Shown piece by piece: positions 32,219 to 44,600 of a stretch of DNA of 64,000 nt (positions are counted from its first letter, which is position 1; each line of letters begins with the position of its first letter). The notes under the pieces were generated by a model. The model was not told the DNA's origin, ran no database searches, and was given only the letters and a program-made list of their open reading frames with translations. The DNA comes from Bursaphelenchus xylophilus (taxonomy: Eukaryota; Nematoda; Chromadorea; Rhabditida; Aphelenchoididae). Location of the stretch: contig CAJFCV020000006.1 in assembly GCA_904066235.2 (NCBI GenBank), forward strand, positions 11,780,001 to 11,844,000, written 5' to 3'. Made by a program: the position numbers and the translations under genes.

Positions 32219-35200
32219 ATGAACGAAGTGGCACTCCGAGCACTGCTAAACTCGCTGTTGACATGCAGCGCGCTCTTCGATGGTCAAATGCCGAACTTGG
32301 CCGAGTTCAAGGTGTTCGAGTACGAAGGCGGGGGAATCCGAATGAAAACCTTGCACTGGAACGGGTCCTTTGCTTCGTAAGTTGGGGACTGCAATTTTTG
32401 TGTTATTTTCATAAAGTGTGTAGACTTGCCCTTTTATAGAAAGCGTTTCTTGGCGAAAAACTCCCTGTTGCACAGTGTAAGCCGCTTTTTCGGCAAAAAG
32501 GCTGATTTTTAATGCCTCTCTTTTAGAAGCCAGATCCACATCAGCGACACAATAGAGGGCGCTAATCTGCAGATGGTTGTGAGTGGAGAAAAGATTGAAC
32601 TGGGTGGTCAGGTCACGGTCAAAATTCGTGGTGGATATCTGGAGTAAGCTGCATCTTCAATTTATAAGTGACGTATTTTAGTCATTGCCCCGTTGCCGGC
32701 GACACAAGTGCAGTCCGCATAGTTATCGAAAAAAGGCTATGCAGTAGCACTTTCTTTGTTTACCGAATCAAAGACCGGCTCTATGCAATTGGATGGAACA
32801 ATTTCATGGCTTCCCACATTATCAGTCTAGATGGAAACGTCATTGAACATGGAACAACATCTGTAAAGGGGAAGGAAAATTTTGGTGTGAATCAAACCAA
32901 AGGCACCTTTGTGTACAAAGACGGCTCAACGTGTCGAGAAGTCACCGTCGGTTCTCTGTCTTCATCCTGGGAATCCCGTTCATGCGACGGCGAGAAGATT
33001 ACTCTGGTTCCCAATGAAACATCCGGATGGCATCACGTCGTAAGTTTTGGTCAAACAGTCGTTTTTTGGAACGTGATGATTTCAGCAGTACCTCCAAACC
33101 GTCCACGACTGCGAATTGAACCGGACCATTCCCCGAGACGAGCTCAAAAATGTCTATGCCCGGTTCCTGTATAGGTAAGTGGAAGAATAACATTGTTTTG
33201 ATTGGTCTTTAGACCCCCGCCACCAAAGGCCCGCAGAAGAGGTCTGCTGACGGAGAGGGGAAAGGTGCTCGTCGGCCTCTCCGCCGGGTTCCTTGGAGTT
33301 GTTCTCATCGCGTTTGTTGCTTCCGCCCCGTTCTGGGTAAGTTGTGGCTGATGGGATGTTTTCCGGCCTTGTTTCAGTGTGGGACCTGATCCAGTGGCAA
33401 AAAATGTACCATTTTGCATGCGGGAAGTCTCAAAAATGTGGTAAAATACCTCCCTCTCCAAGTGGAAAAAACTCCAATTTCAAAAGCACGCCCACTCTTT
33501 TTGCGAGGCCCTTCAAAACAAAGTTTTTTCTCCTGTTGAGGGAAGCATTTCGCCAGATTTTTGAGACTTTCCGGATGCAAAATGGTACGTTTTTTGCCAC
33601 TGGATCAGGTCCCCCACTGTATCCACCGTTTTCGCAGCCTGTTCGAAATATAACGTTGTGTTTTTTCAGTACAAATGGTCGCCATGGGGAGGCGCTTGGA
33701 GAAGAGGAAAGAAGCCCGTGCCAAATACCGACCTCCAAGTAAGTTGTTTACTTTTGTGGAGTTTTGCGACTTTGTTTTCAAAGTCTATGCTGTCTACTTT
33801 CAGTCGCCGTCTGAGGACTTACCGCGCGACTCGTACGGGTAAGATTTGCATTTTTTTTTGATTTTACAAAGCTCAAAAGGCCAATGAAATGAGGCCCCTA
33901 GAAAAAGAACGAAGAGGCCCCCAAAAATGAGAAAAAAATTTCAAAACGAAAAAGTAGGATGTAAGGCATGTTATACGATGCAAAATTTTTTAATTTTACT
34001 TTTGTTGATTGTAGTAAATTGAAGTAATCAGGTGATTACAGTTTTGTGCAGGTTACGTGCTATGCATGTCTCGCTGTTTTTTTTCCATTTTGCATTTTTT
34101 CTCATTGTATAAAATATCATTTGGAAATATTTTTTGATTTTTTAATGGGGGCATCTTCGTTCAAAGGCGTCTTCGATCGGAGCCTCTTCGTTTTTGGGGC
34201 CAGACATGACTACTTCGGGGCCCTGGAAAAGTAGGCCCGGCCTGTTTTCTGCCATGTCTGGCCCCCTCCGTATTTTTGGGTCTTCTTCGTTCTGAGGGCC
34301 TCTACGCCTTGGGAGCCTTTTCTGTCTCAATCGCGCAGTGCGAAAAGTTTTCTTTTGCACTTTTTGGCATATTCGACTGTACAGGGTGTACCAATTTTTG
34401 GCCCCGATTTGAATTGGCTATAACTTCTTTAATTTTGGGCCAAATTAAAAAAAATCTTTTTCCTGAATCCTCAGACGTCCCCCTTTTGTTTAAAACCAAA
34501 TGTGATGTACAAAGGTAAGTCGAACATACAGTTATCGGCTGTTATGTTTGGTTTCATTTTTCGTTTGTATTTTCGGTGGTTTTCGCGGTCTCTTCGGTCT
34601 GTGGAGTACAGCGTTGAAGAAAAATCTTGGTCTGTCGTTTAGTATGGAAAATATGGTTCTCCAACTGTTGTTCAAAGGGAGTATCGGAATAGGTATGGAC
34701 GAAACGCCCAACTTCCGGACCGTAAAACAATTTCACGTTGGTGGAAACTGGAAGTGTGAACAAGAAACGGAAAGTCGGAAAAAATGGGTACGAACGGATC
34801 TGAAAGTTGAAGAAGTTTTGGCGAAATTTTTTCCGACTTTTCTGTTTCTTGTTCACACTTCCAGTTTCCAGGAACCTCTTCCCCCAACGTGAAATTGTTC
34901 TACGGTCCGGAAGTTGGGCGTTTCGTCCGTATCTATTCCGAACAACAGTTGGAGAACCACATTTTCCATACTAAACGACAGACCAAGGTTTTTCTTCAAC
35001 GCTGTACTCCACAGACCGAAAAGACCGCGAAAACGACCGAAAATACAACCAAAAAATGAAACCAAACGTAAGAGCCGATAACTGTATGTTCCACTTACCT
35101 TTGTATATCATATTTGGTTTTAAACAATAGGGGGACGTCTGAGGATTCAGGAAAAAAGAATTTTAAAATTTGGCCCAAAATTGAAGTTATAGTCAATTAA

Positions 35201-37485
35201 AAACGGGGCCGCAAAATTGGTACACCCTGTATTATATTTTCAGCAACGTTGACTGCAACTTGAGGATGCGGAAACCTCAACACGAGACGCCGAAGGTCCT
35301 GGACTTGAAAGACAGCTTTAAAGACGAAGATTTGGGATTGCTGCTTCCGCAAACCATCTTCGGCGGGGCTACCTATCGCCATGTTGCGAAGCTGAGTCAC
35401 GGCAGAATGAGCGTCGTCCACAAATACAGGATGAATGACGAAGCGTTTGTCGCCATCAAGCTCATTGTCGTCAGGGACGAGATGGAAATGGAGCGGGCCA
35501 AACAGGAGGTAGCACTGCTCGAATTCTTTAGGGACTGCAGGAAGGCTCACCCGAAGTGAGTTTGTGCAGATTTTTTGAGTTATGTTTCCAGCCAGCTCTC
35601 GATACATCGTTGTATGCTTTGGGGGAGGGAAAATGTATTTGACATAGAAATAAAAATGCCTTTTCCTAGAAAACTTTTTACAAGGAAGGCAGTTATACGG
35701 GGTATGGAGTTACAGGATGAGGCATGTCAAAAAATTCGCAAAATTTTCCTGATTCAGAATATCTAAAAATTAGCTGCCTAATTTTGTTTGTGAGGGCGAA
35801 AAAATCCTCACATCAGAACTTTTCTCTCAACACCATGCCTTTTTCATTAATCAAATTTGATATTTTAAAGCTTGTCAAGATGCCAGGGTTTAGCTCAAAA
35901 CAAAGCTTTTGATTTGGTAAAAACGTGGTCAATAAGGCATTTACGTGGTCTTGCGAGAAAACTTCTGAGGACAAAAACATGTCATTAGACCAAAATTGGG
36001 CAGTTAATTTTTGCACATTCTGAATCAGAAAAATTGTGAGAATTTTGATATGTCTTGTAACTCCATGCTCCATAGAAATACTTTCCTTGTTAGAAAAGAA
36101 TCGTTTTTTCCAAAAAAGTGAAATTCTTAGTAAACATGGGTATGAAGTTACTGCAAGAAATACGACCAACGCGTTTTTTAAATTCCTCTTTTTTTCAGAG
36201 ATTACGAAGATTGGCACCTTGTAGGGGCAGGCGATTGGGGCCACTATCCGAATCTTTACTTTTACGTCATGCCTCTCTACGAACGCAGTATTCAGGACGT
36301 GTTGAACGACCTTCCAAACGCAAAATATGGCCAGAAGCTGAACGTTTGTTATCAAATGCTGCAGGGAATCCTGGAGTTGCAGCGTTTGGGATACGCGCAT
36401 GGTGACCTGAAGCCCGCAAATTACATGCAGAAGAAGTTGGATGAAATCAAGGTGAGTTTGGTGGGGGAATTGAAGTGGTGCAAGATAGTAACAATCATTT
36501 ATTATTATTTTTTTGCACCATGCGGACAAAAGTTTAAAATTTCCCGTCGCACTGCACGTCAAACTGAGATAAGCTAAAACAGTCCGGTGAACGGATTGGC
36601 AATTTGCCAAAAAAAGACGCGAAAAACCGTTTTGTCGGGGAAGAAATGGGGAATTTTTGGGGCGAGGGAGTACGCTTTTGCGTGTCTTTTTTTCTCTCTT
36701 TCTCTGGAAATCAAGACGAAATGTAAAAAACCGATAGCGAAGGGTCTATTCCGGTCACCGGACTCCTCAGTTTGACGTGCACTGTGCAAAAAATCAAGAT
36801 GCACAGTGCATTGAGACTTTTCGCGCCGTGGAATTTCAATTTTTCTGTTTTGGTCTTTTTTGCACGGTGCAGTGTTGTCGTTTTCCTTGTTACCCGAAAT
36901 TGCCTCGTTTTGTCCCGAAAACAAGAGAATGCCCAATTTTTTCAGCTTTACATCGTGGGCTTTGGGTTTGTGCAGAAATTTGGAGCGAAGCGTCCCGCCG
37001 GCTGTGGCACCCTCGAGTACATGTCGCTGCCCGCCTTGCGTGGCCAGGAGGTGAGCATGGTGGACGACATGCAGTCCTGGTTCCACTGCTGTGTGGTGGT
37101 CCTGACGGGCGAGTTCGCCTATTCTCGGCCAACCCCTGACGAAACCGAAGGCCTGGTCGAGTTGTATTTGAAGGCTCAGACCGAGGACGTTCCACAGTTC
37201 CCTTCAAAGGATGGCGAAATCATCGCAAAGCTCAGGGCCTTGATCTGGGACAAGCCCCCGGGCAATACGATCGATATGGCCGCGGTTTCGAAGACTCTGG
37301 ATGAGGTGAGGCTTTATTTTTATTTAACTTTTATAAAAAAGGAATTTTATTTTTATTTTCAGTTCCGAGTCAAGTTCGAGTTCAAGTACACGGATCCCTG
37401 GTGGGATTCTCTCCCCGTGGAGAAACCATCCAGCACCAAATCCCGCAAGCAGGCTGAAACCACCCAAAAGTCCAAGAAACCATAG
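32219..37485 (+). CDS. single-pass membrane protein with CK1-like (pseudo)kinase domain, tandem copy 1
   Basis: Eleven exons: 32219-32376, 32527-32643, 32682-33039, 33086-33174, 33213-33336, 33670-33738, 33804-33838, 35244-35555, 36199-36451, 36946-37305, 37363-37485; 665 aa. The N-terminus (MNEVALRALLNSLLTCSALF) could be a signal peptide. An unrecognised Cys-containing region of about 240 residues follows, then RRRG and a membrane segment VLVGLSAGFLGVVLIAFVAS (about 259-278). The C-terminal half is kinase-like: VAIK (Lys 389), HGDLKPANYM (Asp 490, Asn 495), IVGFG (510-512) where DFG is expected, and CGTLEYMSLPALRGQEVSMV then DDMQSW, the pattern of casein kinase 1/TTBK activation segments. 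The glycine loop is poor (LSHGRMSVVHKY). Known: DFG-Asp binds Mg2+. Inferred: weak kinase or pseudokinase with an outside domain. AATAAA at 37508. Confidence 0.82.
33375..33619. mobile_element. palindromic MITE, CAGTGAGGGACC family
   Basis: Starts CAGTGTGGGACCTGATCC, ends GGATCAGGTCCCCCACTG, in the intron after the membrane-segment exon. The same element sits at the same place in kinase copy 2 (39790-40034), so it was present before the duplication. Confidence 0.85.
34382..35229. mobile_element. 848-bp palindromic element, CAGGGTGTACC ends, TA flanks
   Basis: The left end CAGGGTGTACCAATTTTTGG is mirrored by CCGCAAAATTGGTACACCCTG-type sequence at the right. TA flanks both ends (34380-34381, 35230-35231). 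Kinase copy 2 has the uninterrupted site (TTGTATTATATTTTCAG at 40598-40614), which fixes the ends. The arms contain mirrored TCTTCGGTCTGTGGAGTACA blocks. No protein is encoded; a Tc1/mariner-type MITE is likely. Confidence 0.9.
36555..36779. mobile_element. CACGTCAAACTGAG element with 5-bp target duplication
   Basis: 225 bp in an intron of kinase copy 1, flanked by CACTG (36550-36554 and 36780-36784). The homologous site in copy 2 (TTTCCCGTCGCACTGTGC at 43101-43118) is empty and has CACTG once, so the duplication is proven within the window. Confidence 0.9.
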
Positions 37486-37507
37486 GGTCCAAGTAAAATA
37501 TATAGGA

Positions 37508-37513
37508 AATAAA
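37508..37513 (+). promoter_or_regulatory. polyadenylation signal of kinase copy 1
   Basis: AATAAA 23 nt after the stop codon at 37485. Confidence 0.7.
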
Positions 37514-37639
37514 CATATTTGACAGCTGGCTTTTTTTATTTTGGTGTAGTGCACTGTGCGGTTAGGGCAGGTGGATACCCAAAGAAGGGTTGAGGGAAGT
37601 GTCTACGACGGATGGCAAGCCGTTGGATGGCCGGCAAAG

Positions 37640-37972
37640 GCTCGGTAGTCTCCTAGAAGCTGTAACACTCAAGAATTTCAAGAACTTACCGCTTTTTTCC
37701 GATGAATTACACGAATATGGATCTCCAAGAAATTCGGTGCCGAAAAAGTTTTTGTGGCATTGAGAACAGCGATGCGGCCGAAGTGCAGCGTGCTCCACCA
37801 CCACACGACGCAATACGACGGCAGTCGTCACATTCTCTCCCAAATTCGCCGCGCATCCACGCCATTTGCATTGGTCTTGAGGACTTCCGAGATGGGCGGA
37901 TAAATGAACAACCAGCTCGTTGGTGTGTCCAAAAACCTCGCTACATCCCCCCCAACAGCAAGGGCTGGGCAT
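37640..37972 (-). pseudogene. C2H2 zinc-finger gene fragment, copy 2 (broken)
   Basis: Minus-strand match to the first exon of the 48510 gene, starting at the ATG 37972-37970: PCCWGGCSEVFGHTNEL, CKWRGCAANLGENVTT and HRCSQCHKNF. It then has the same 1-nt insertion as copy 1, and the similarity ends soon after the start of the next exon (GCTTCTAGGAGACT). The shared lesion shows that both fragments descend from one broken copy. Confidence 0.85.
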
Positions 37973-38645
37973 AAGCTTCGACTAGGTGTGCAATTCAATA
38001 TGTTTCAATTTATTCTTCGATGAAAAACAAAAATTTTTAGATTTGATACCTAAAACAATATAAATTCTCGCGAATATTCGTAGAAAACAAGAAACATAAA
38101 TATAAAAGGGCGTGAATAGGACTTCAACTATCAAAAACAAGAATGAAACCGCGTGAAACGGGAAAAATTTGCCATGTATAAGATATTTTACCCATCCTAA
38201 AATACAACTCTGATCAAAAGCAACCCAAATGCCTTGAGGAACAGGAAGACTGCTTTACAAGAGGTAAAAGGCGTGAATGTCGTAGTAAAACTAATTGTAC
38301 GACAAGCGTTCGAAAGTTTCACGGGAATATTTATGTTATCCTTGAGGTTCTAGAAAGTCTGTCATCCCAAACACGAAAAATCCAGGAAGCTGAATTTGCA
38401 CATCGAGCTCCGCTTTTATCTGGACTAAACAAGAGATAACAGTGCTGATTTTGTTGTTCTAATGATCAAAATCGACCAAATTAAGTATGTCATCGTGACG
38501 GATTTTATCGAAAAGGCGAGAAAATTTTCCCACGTGGCCACGAAAAAATTGCATAATATTTGCATAATTTCCGACAATAAAAGCCACGAGTTTGATTGAA
38601 TTCGCCCTCATTTTTCGTTTGTTGTCGTCGCATTCAGCGGTCGAG
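37973..38645. promoter_or_regulatory. spacer between divergent zinc-finger fragment and kinase gene, copy 2
   Basis: 673-bp counterpart of 31547-32218 with mostly point differences and small gaps. The part next to the kinase ATG (38550-38645) is nearly unchanged between copies. Confidence 0.5.
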
Positions 38646-41600
38646 ATGTACGAAGTGGCACTCCGAGCACTGCTAAACTCGCTGTTGACATGCAGCGCGC
38701 TCTTCGACGGTCCGATGCCGAACTTGGCCGAGTTCAAGGTGTTCGAGTACGACGACGGGGGAATCCGAATGAAAACCTTGGACTGGAACGGATCCTTTGC
38801 TTCGTAAGTTGGGGACTGCAATTTTTGTGTTATTTTCGTAAAGTGTGTAGACTTGTCGTTTCTTGGCGAAAACTCCTTGTTGCACAGTGCAAGCCGCTTT
38901 TTCGGCAAAAAGGCTGATTTTTAATGCCTCTCATCTTTTAGAAGCCAGATCTACATCAGCGACACAATAGAGGGCGCTAATCTGCAGATGGTTGTGAGTG
39001 GAGAAAATATTGAACTGGGTGGTCAGGTCGCGGTCAAATATGGATATGGAAATTTGCTGTAAGCTGCATCTTCAATTCATACGTGACATATTTTAGTCAT
39101 TGCCCCGTTGCCGGCGACACGAGTGAAGTCCGCATAGTTATCGACAAAGGGCTATGCAGTCGCGATTTCTTTGTTTACCGAATCAAAGACCGGCTCTATG
39201 CAATTGGACGGAACGATTTCAAGACTGCCCACATTTTCAGTCTAGGTGGAACCCGCATTGAAACTGGAACAAGATCTGTAGAGGGGAAGGACGATTTTGG
39301 TGTGAATCAAACCAAAGGCACCTTTGTGTACAAAGACGGCTCAACGTGTCGAGAAGTCACCGTCGGTTCTCTGTCTTCATCCTGGGAATCCCGTTCATGC
39401 GACGGCGAGAAGATTACTCTGGTTCCCAATGAAACATCCGGATGGCATCACGTCGTAAGTTTTGGTCAAACAGTTGTTTTTTGGAACGTGGTGATTTCAG
39501 CAGTACCTCCAAACCGTCCACGACTGCGAATTGAACCGGACCATTCCCCGAGACGAGCTCAAACACGTCTATGTCCGGTTCCTGTATAGGTAAGTGGAAG
39601 AATAACATTGTTTTGATTGGTCTTTAGACCCCCGCCACCAAAGGCCCGCAGAAGAGGTCTGCTGACGGAGAGGGGAAAGGTGCTCGTCGGCCTCTCCGCC
39701 GGGTTCCTTGGAGTTGTTCTCATCGCCTTTGTTGGTTCCGCCCCGTTGTGGGTAAGTTGTGGCTGATGGGATGTTTTCCGGCCTTGTTACAGTGGGGGAC
39801 CTGATCCAGTGGCAAAAAATGTACCATTTTGCATGCGGGAAGTCTCAAAAATGTGGTAAAATACCTCCCTCTCCAAGTGGAAAAAACTCCAATTTCAAAA
39901 GCGCGCCCGCTCTTTTTGCGAGGCCCTTCAAAATAAAGTTATTTCACTTGGGGAAGGAAGCATTTCGCCACATTTTTGAGACTTTCTGGATCCAAAATGG
40001 TACTTTTTTTGCCACTGGATCAGGTCCACCACTGTATCCACCGTTTTCGCAGCTTGTTCGAAATATAACGTTGTGTTTTTTTTCAGTACAAATGGTCGCC
40101 ATGGGGAGGCGCTTGGAGAAGAGAAAAGACAAATACCGACCTCCAAGTAAGTTGTTTTGTTCAGTGGAGTTTTGCGACTTTGTTTTAAAAGTCTATGCTG
40201 TCTACTTTCAGTCGCCGTCTGAGGACTTACCGCGCGACTCGTACGGGTAAGATTTGCATTTTTTTTTGATTTTACAAAGCTCAAATGAAAAAAAATTTCA
40301 AAACGAAAAAGTAGGATGTAAGGCATGTTATACGATGCAAAATTTTTAAATTTTACTTTTGTTGATTGTAGTAAATTGAAGTAGTCATATGATTATAGTT
40401 TTGTGCAGGTTACGTGCTATGCATGTCTCACTGTTTTTTCCATTTTGCAATTTTTTTCTCGTGGTATAAAATATCATTTGGAATATTTCTTGACTTTTAA
40501 TTGGGGCCTCTGCACTCTGGCCATAGCTCTGGGAGCCTTTTCGGCCTCAATCGCGCAGTGCAAATTGGTTTTTTTGCATTTTTTTGGCATATTCGCATTG
40601 TATTATATTTTCAGCAACGTTGACTGCAACTTGAGGTTGCGGAGACCTCAACACGAGAAGGTCCTGGACTTGAAAGACAGCTTTAAAGACGAAGATTTGG
40701 GATTGCCGCTACCGCAAACCTTCTTCGGCGACGAGTATCCAGGGTGGGCCACTAAATTTAGATTTCTCCGCGGAGAGTTCGCCGATTTTCATGAAATTTA
40801 GATTTTTCTGGAGCTGAGATTCGCCATTTTCAGCCGATTGAATTTCAGGAAAAAATATTCTGAATTGACTTTACTATGCCTTCACGAAGTTTTTGAAAAT
40901 TATTTTTGAGCCGAAACCGCTAAAACTTGGAAAATTTTTGGAATGATTTTCAATTGACTTTCTCGGACTTGGAAATTTTCTGGCTTTTTTTTTTGGTAAA
41001 ATCGTGGAGTAAAAAGTCCCGTACGCTTTCTCTAAACTTGTTTAAAGCAAGTGAAAAGCAAAAAGAGTGTCGTCTATATTAGCGGTTTCGGCCTGAAAAT
41101 AATTTTTCAAAACTTTGAGAAGGCATGGAAAGGTCAATTCAAAATATATTTTTTTGAAATTCAGTCGGTTGAAAATGGCGGGTCTCAGCTCCAGAAAAAT
41201 CTAAATTTCGTGAAAATCGGCGGAGTCTCCGCGGAGAAATCTAAAAAAAAGAGGACGGAAGGTTTTAGTGGCCTACCCTGTACCTATCACCATGTTGCGA
41301 AGCTGAGTCACGGCAGAATGACCGCCGTCCACAAATACAAGGTGAATGATGGGCAAGCGTTTGTCGCCATCAAATTCATGGTCTTCAGGGACGAGATGGA
41401 AATGGAGCGGGCCAAACAGGAACTAGCACTGCTCGAATTCTTTAGGGACTGCAGGAAGGCTCACCCGAAGTGAGTTTGTGCAGATTTTTTGAGTTATGTT
41501 TCCAGCCAGCTCTCGATACATCGTTATATGCCTTGGGGGAGGGAAAATGTATTTGACATAGAAATAAAAATGCCTTTTCCTAGAAAACTTATTTAAAAAA

Positions 41601-44600
41601 ATGGTTTTTCATAGAAAAATCGTTGAGCAATAGTTTGTGAGGTCGAAAAAATCCTCAAAACTTTTATCACAACACCATGCCTTTTTCATTAATCAAATTT
41701 GATATTTTAAGGCTTATCAAGATGCCAGGGTTTTCTTTAGCTCAAAACAAAGCTAAGAATGGTTTTTTAGAAAAGAATGGTATTTTCCAAGGAAGTGAAG
41801 TTCTTAGTATTAGATTGGGGAATAAGTTCGTAGAGCTTTTTATTGTTTTGTTTTGCAAGGATTGTTTGTTGTTTGGCAAAGGGTATATATATTATTTGAT
41901 ACAGTTTTTTCTCCTCTACAAAACTGTGTTTTTAGTTTTTTTTGAAAATTTAATTTTTTATAATTTTTTGGGCTTAAAAAGTTTTTGAGGTCCTCTTCGC
42001 CATCGAATTTTTCACCTCGGATTTGGTTTGACAGAAAGCGGAAAAGGTGGTAATCGGTTGGCGCAAGGTCGAAGAGTATGGTGGATGCTAAATAACCTCC
42101 CATTCGAACTCATGGAGTGCGGTTTTGACGACTTGTGCAACATGAGAGCAAGATGACTTGTGGAGCAAGATGACTTGGCCTTGATTTCAGTCGAATAGCC
42201 CTATTTTCGAGGTGTAGTTGGGCATCATAGAGCTCCTTGTTGACAGTGGCGTTCTTTTGAGGCATGTCCCAATGCGCCATGCCTTCCCAGTCCCCCCAAA
42301 TGCAGATCATGGCCTTTTTGGGTGGGGATCTTGCTTGACTGTCCCCTGGGGCCACCCACTCCAGGAAACAGTCAACATTTTGCTTTATATTGACGTACAG
42401 ACACCATTTTCATCCCCGATGATGATTCGACACAAAGACCGCCGTTTACGTCCACGTGCTGCTCGGCGAAAAAAGCAGGTGTCGAAAACGCAAATTTTTG
42501 CCTCCTAGATGGTTCACTTTTAAGCCCAAAAAATAATTAAAAATTAAATTTTCAAAGAAAAATAAAAACACAGTTTTGTAGAGGAGGCAGAACTCTTTCG
42601 AATGCATATATAAACTTTTCCAAACAACAAAGAATCGTTGCAGGACGAGGCAATAAAGAAATCGTTGCGGACTTATTCCCCAACCTAATAAATTTGGGTG
42701 TAAAGTTGCTGCAAAAAATACATACAACCAACGCGTTTTTTCAAATTCCTCTTTTTTCAGAGATTACCATTACCACCTTATAACAGCGATCGATTGGGGC
42801 CACTATCCGAATCTTTACTTTTACGTCGCGCCTTTCCTCAAACGCAGTCTTCAGGACGTGTTGGAAGATCTTCCATGTTCACACTACGGGCAGAAGCTGA
42901 ACCTTTGTTATCAAATGCTGCAGGGAATCCTGGAGTTGCAGCGCTTGGGATACGCGCATGGAGACATCAAGCCCGCGAATTATATGCAGTGGGAGGTGGA
43001 TACAAACAAGGTGGGTTTGGTGGGGGAATTGAAGTGGTGCAAGAAAATGACAATCATTTATTATTTTTTTTTTTGCACCATGCAAGACAAAGGTTTAAAA
43101 TTTCCCGTCGCACTGTGCAAAAAAATCAAGATGCACAGTGCATTGTGTCGCAAGACTTTTCGCGCCGTGGAATTGTCTTTTTTCACGGTGCACGGCATTC
43201 TGTACTTTTGGGACACAACAGACCTCCGCGACTTTTTCTATTTTTTTCGGAATGCGCTTGCTTTTTCTCTCCATATCTCGCTGGCCGTTTGAGCTAGAAG
43301 GCTAAAACTTGGCATGGCGGTAGAGTAAAAAGCCGGCTTTCAGAAAATATACAGTGGCGGTCAAAAAAAACGGCCACCCCGAGATGATGCGCTCTAACGC
43401 AGAAGAGAGTGGTCGTAGGAAGATAAATATGGTATCATTGTAAAGCTTATGGAATACTAAGACGTGCGAAAATACGCTTGTGGCACTGTAGTGCTGGCCT
43501 AGCCCGTACTGGGGCAAGATGTTATTTTGGCCAAAAAAAATGGCCACCCATAATTATTGTGCTTTAAATGCGGTTTATGCTAGAAATTGCCGCCATATGC
43601 GACTGGACTAGGATAGCTATATCAATACACACCAATCCCAGTATTTCTTATTTTCTACATATGCCCTCAGGCATCAATCAAGGTTGATGACCTAGTTCAT
43701 GGTTAAGGCCCGGCCAAATTTTTTTTTGGGTTTGTGCCGTTGTTTTGATAATCCGAAGCAATACTGTAGACGGTATTGATCGTATTCGTTTGTAAAACTG
43801 CCCACTTTTGTTAAAATTGTGCCCCTTCTGATAAGAAAACTCAAAAAATGGAATTTTTTTGACCTAATTTTCTCCAAAAATCCGTTTTGGAGGCCGTTAA
43901 ACAATGAATGTAGAATCTTAAACAGGTTTTATTTGTACAGGAACATCATGGACATTTGTTTTAACACGGCACCGGTTAAAGGAAACGACCGTCCGAAACG
44001 ACAGATACCGTTTTGTTACAGTTTTCGACTTCAGGAAGTAATCATGAATTTTGTCTGGTTCCGAGACTTCGTTGAATAGAGGTTAGAATATAGTATCGCA
44101 TTTGTGGCGTAGTTGAGATACCAATTAATCATTTAAACGTAAATATGAGCCCCTAAAGTAAAAATTCGGGTTGCAGACCTTGACAAAGTTTATGACTATT
44201 TCCCGAAGTCGAAAACTGTAACGAAACGGTATCTGTCGTTTCGGACGGTCGTTTCCTTTAACCGGTGCCGTGTTAAAACAAATGTCCATGATGTTCCTGT
44301 ACAAATAAAACCTGTTTAAGATTCTACATTCATTGTTTAGCGGCCTCCAAAACGGATTTTTGGAGAAAATTAGGTCAAAAAATTCCATTTTTTGAGTTTT
44401 CTTATCAGAAGGGGCACAATTTTAACAAAAGTGGGCAGTTTTACACACGAATACGATCAATACCGTCTACAGTATTGCTTCGGATTATCAAAACAACGGC
44501 ACAAACCCAAAAAAAAATTTGGCCGGGCCTTAACCATGAACTAGGTTATCAACCTTGATTGATGCCTGAGGGCATATGTACAAAATAAGAAATACTGGGA

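Noticed and set aside
34548..35065. Mirrored reading frames of 70-114 residues with similar peptides on both strands
   Set aside because: They are the two arms of the 848-bp palindrome; no protein similarity or start context.
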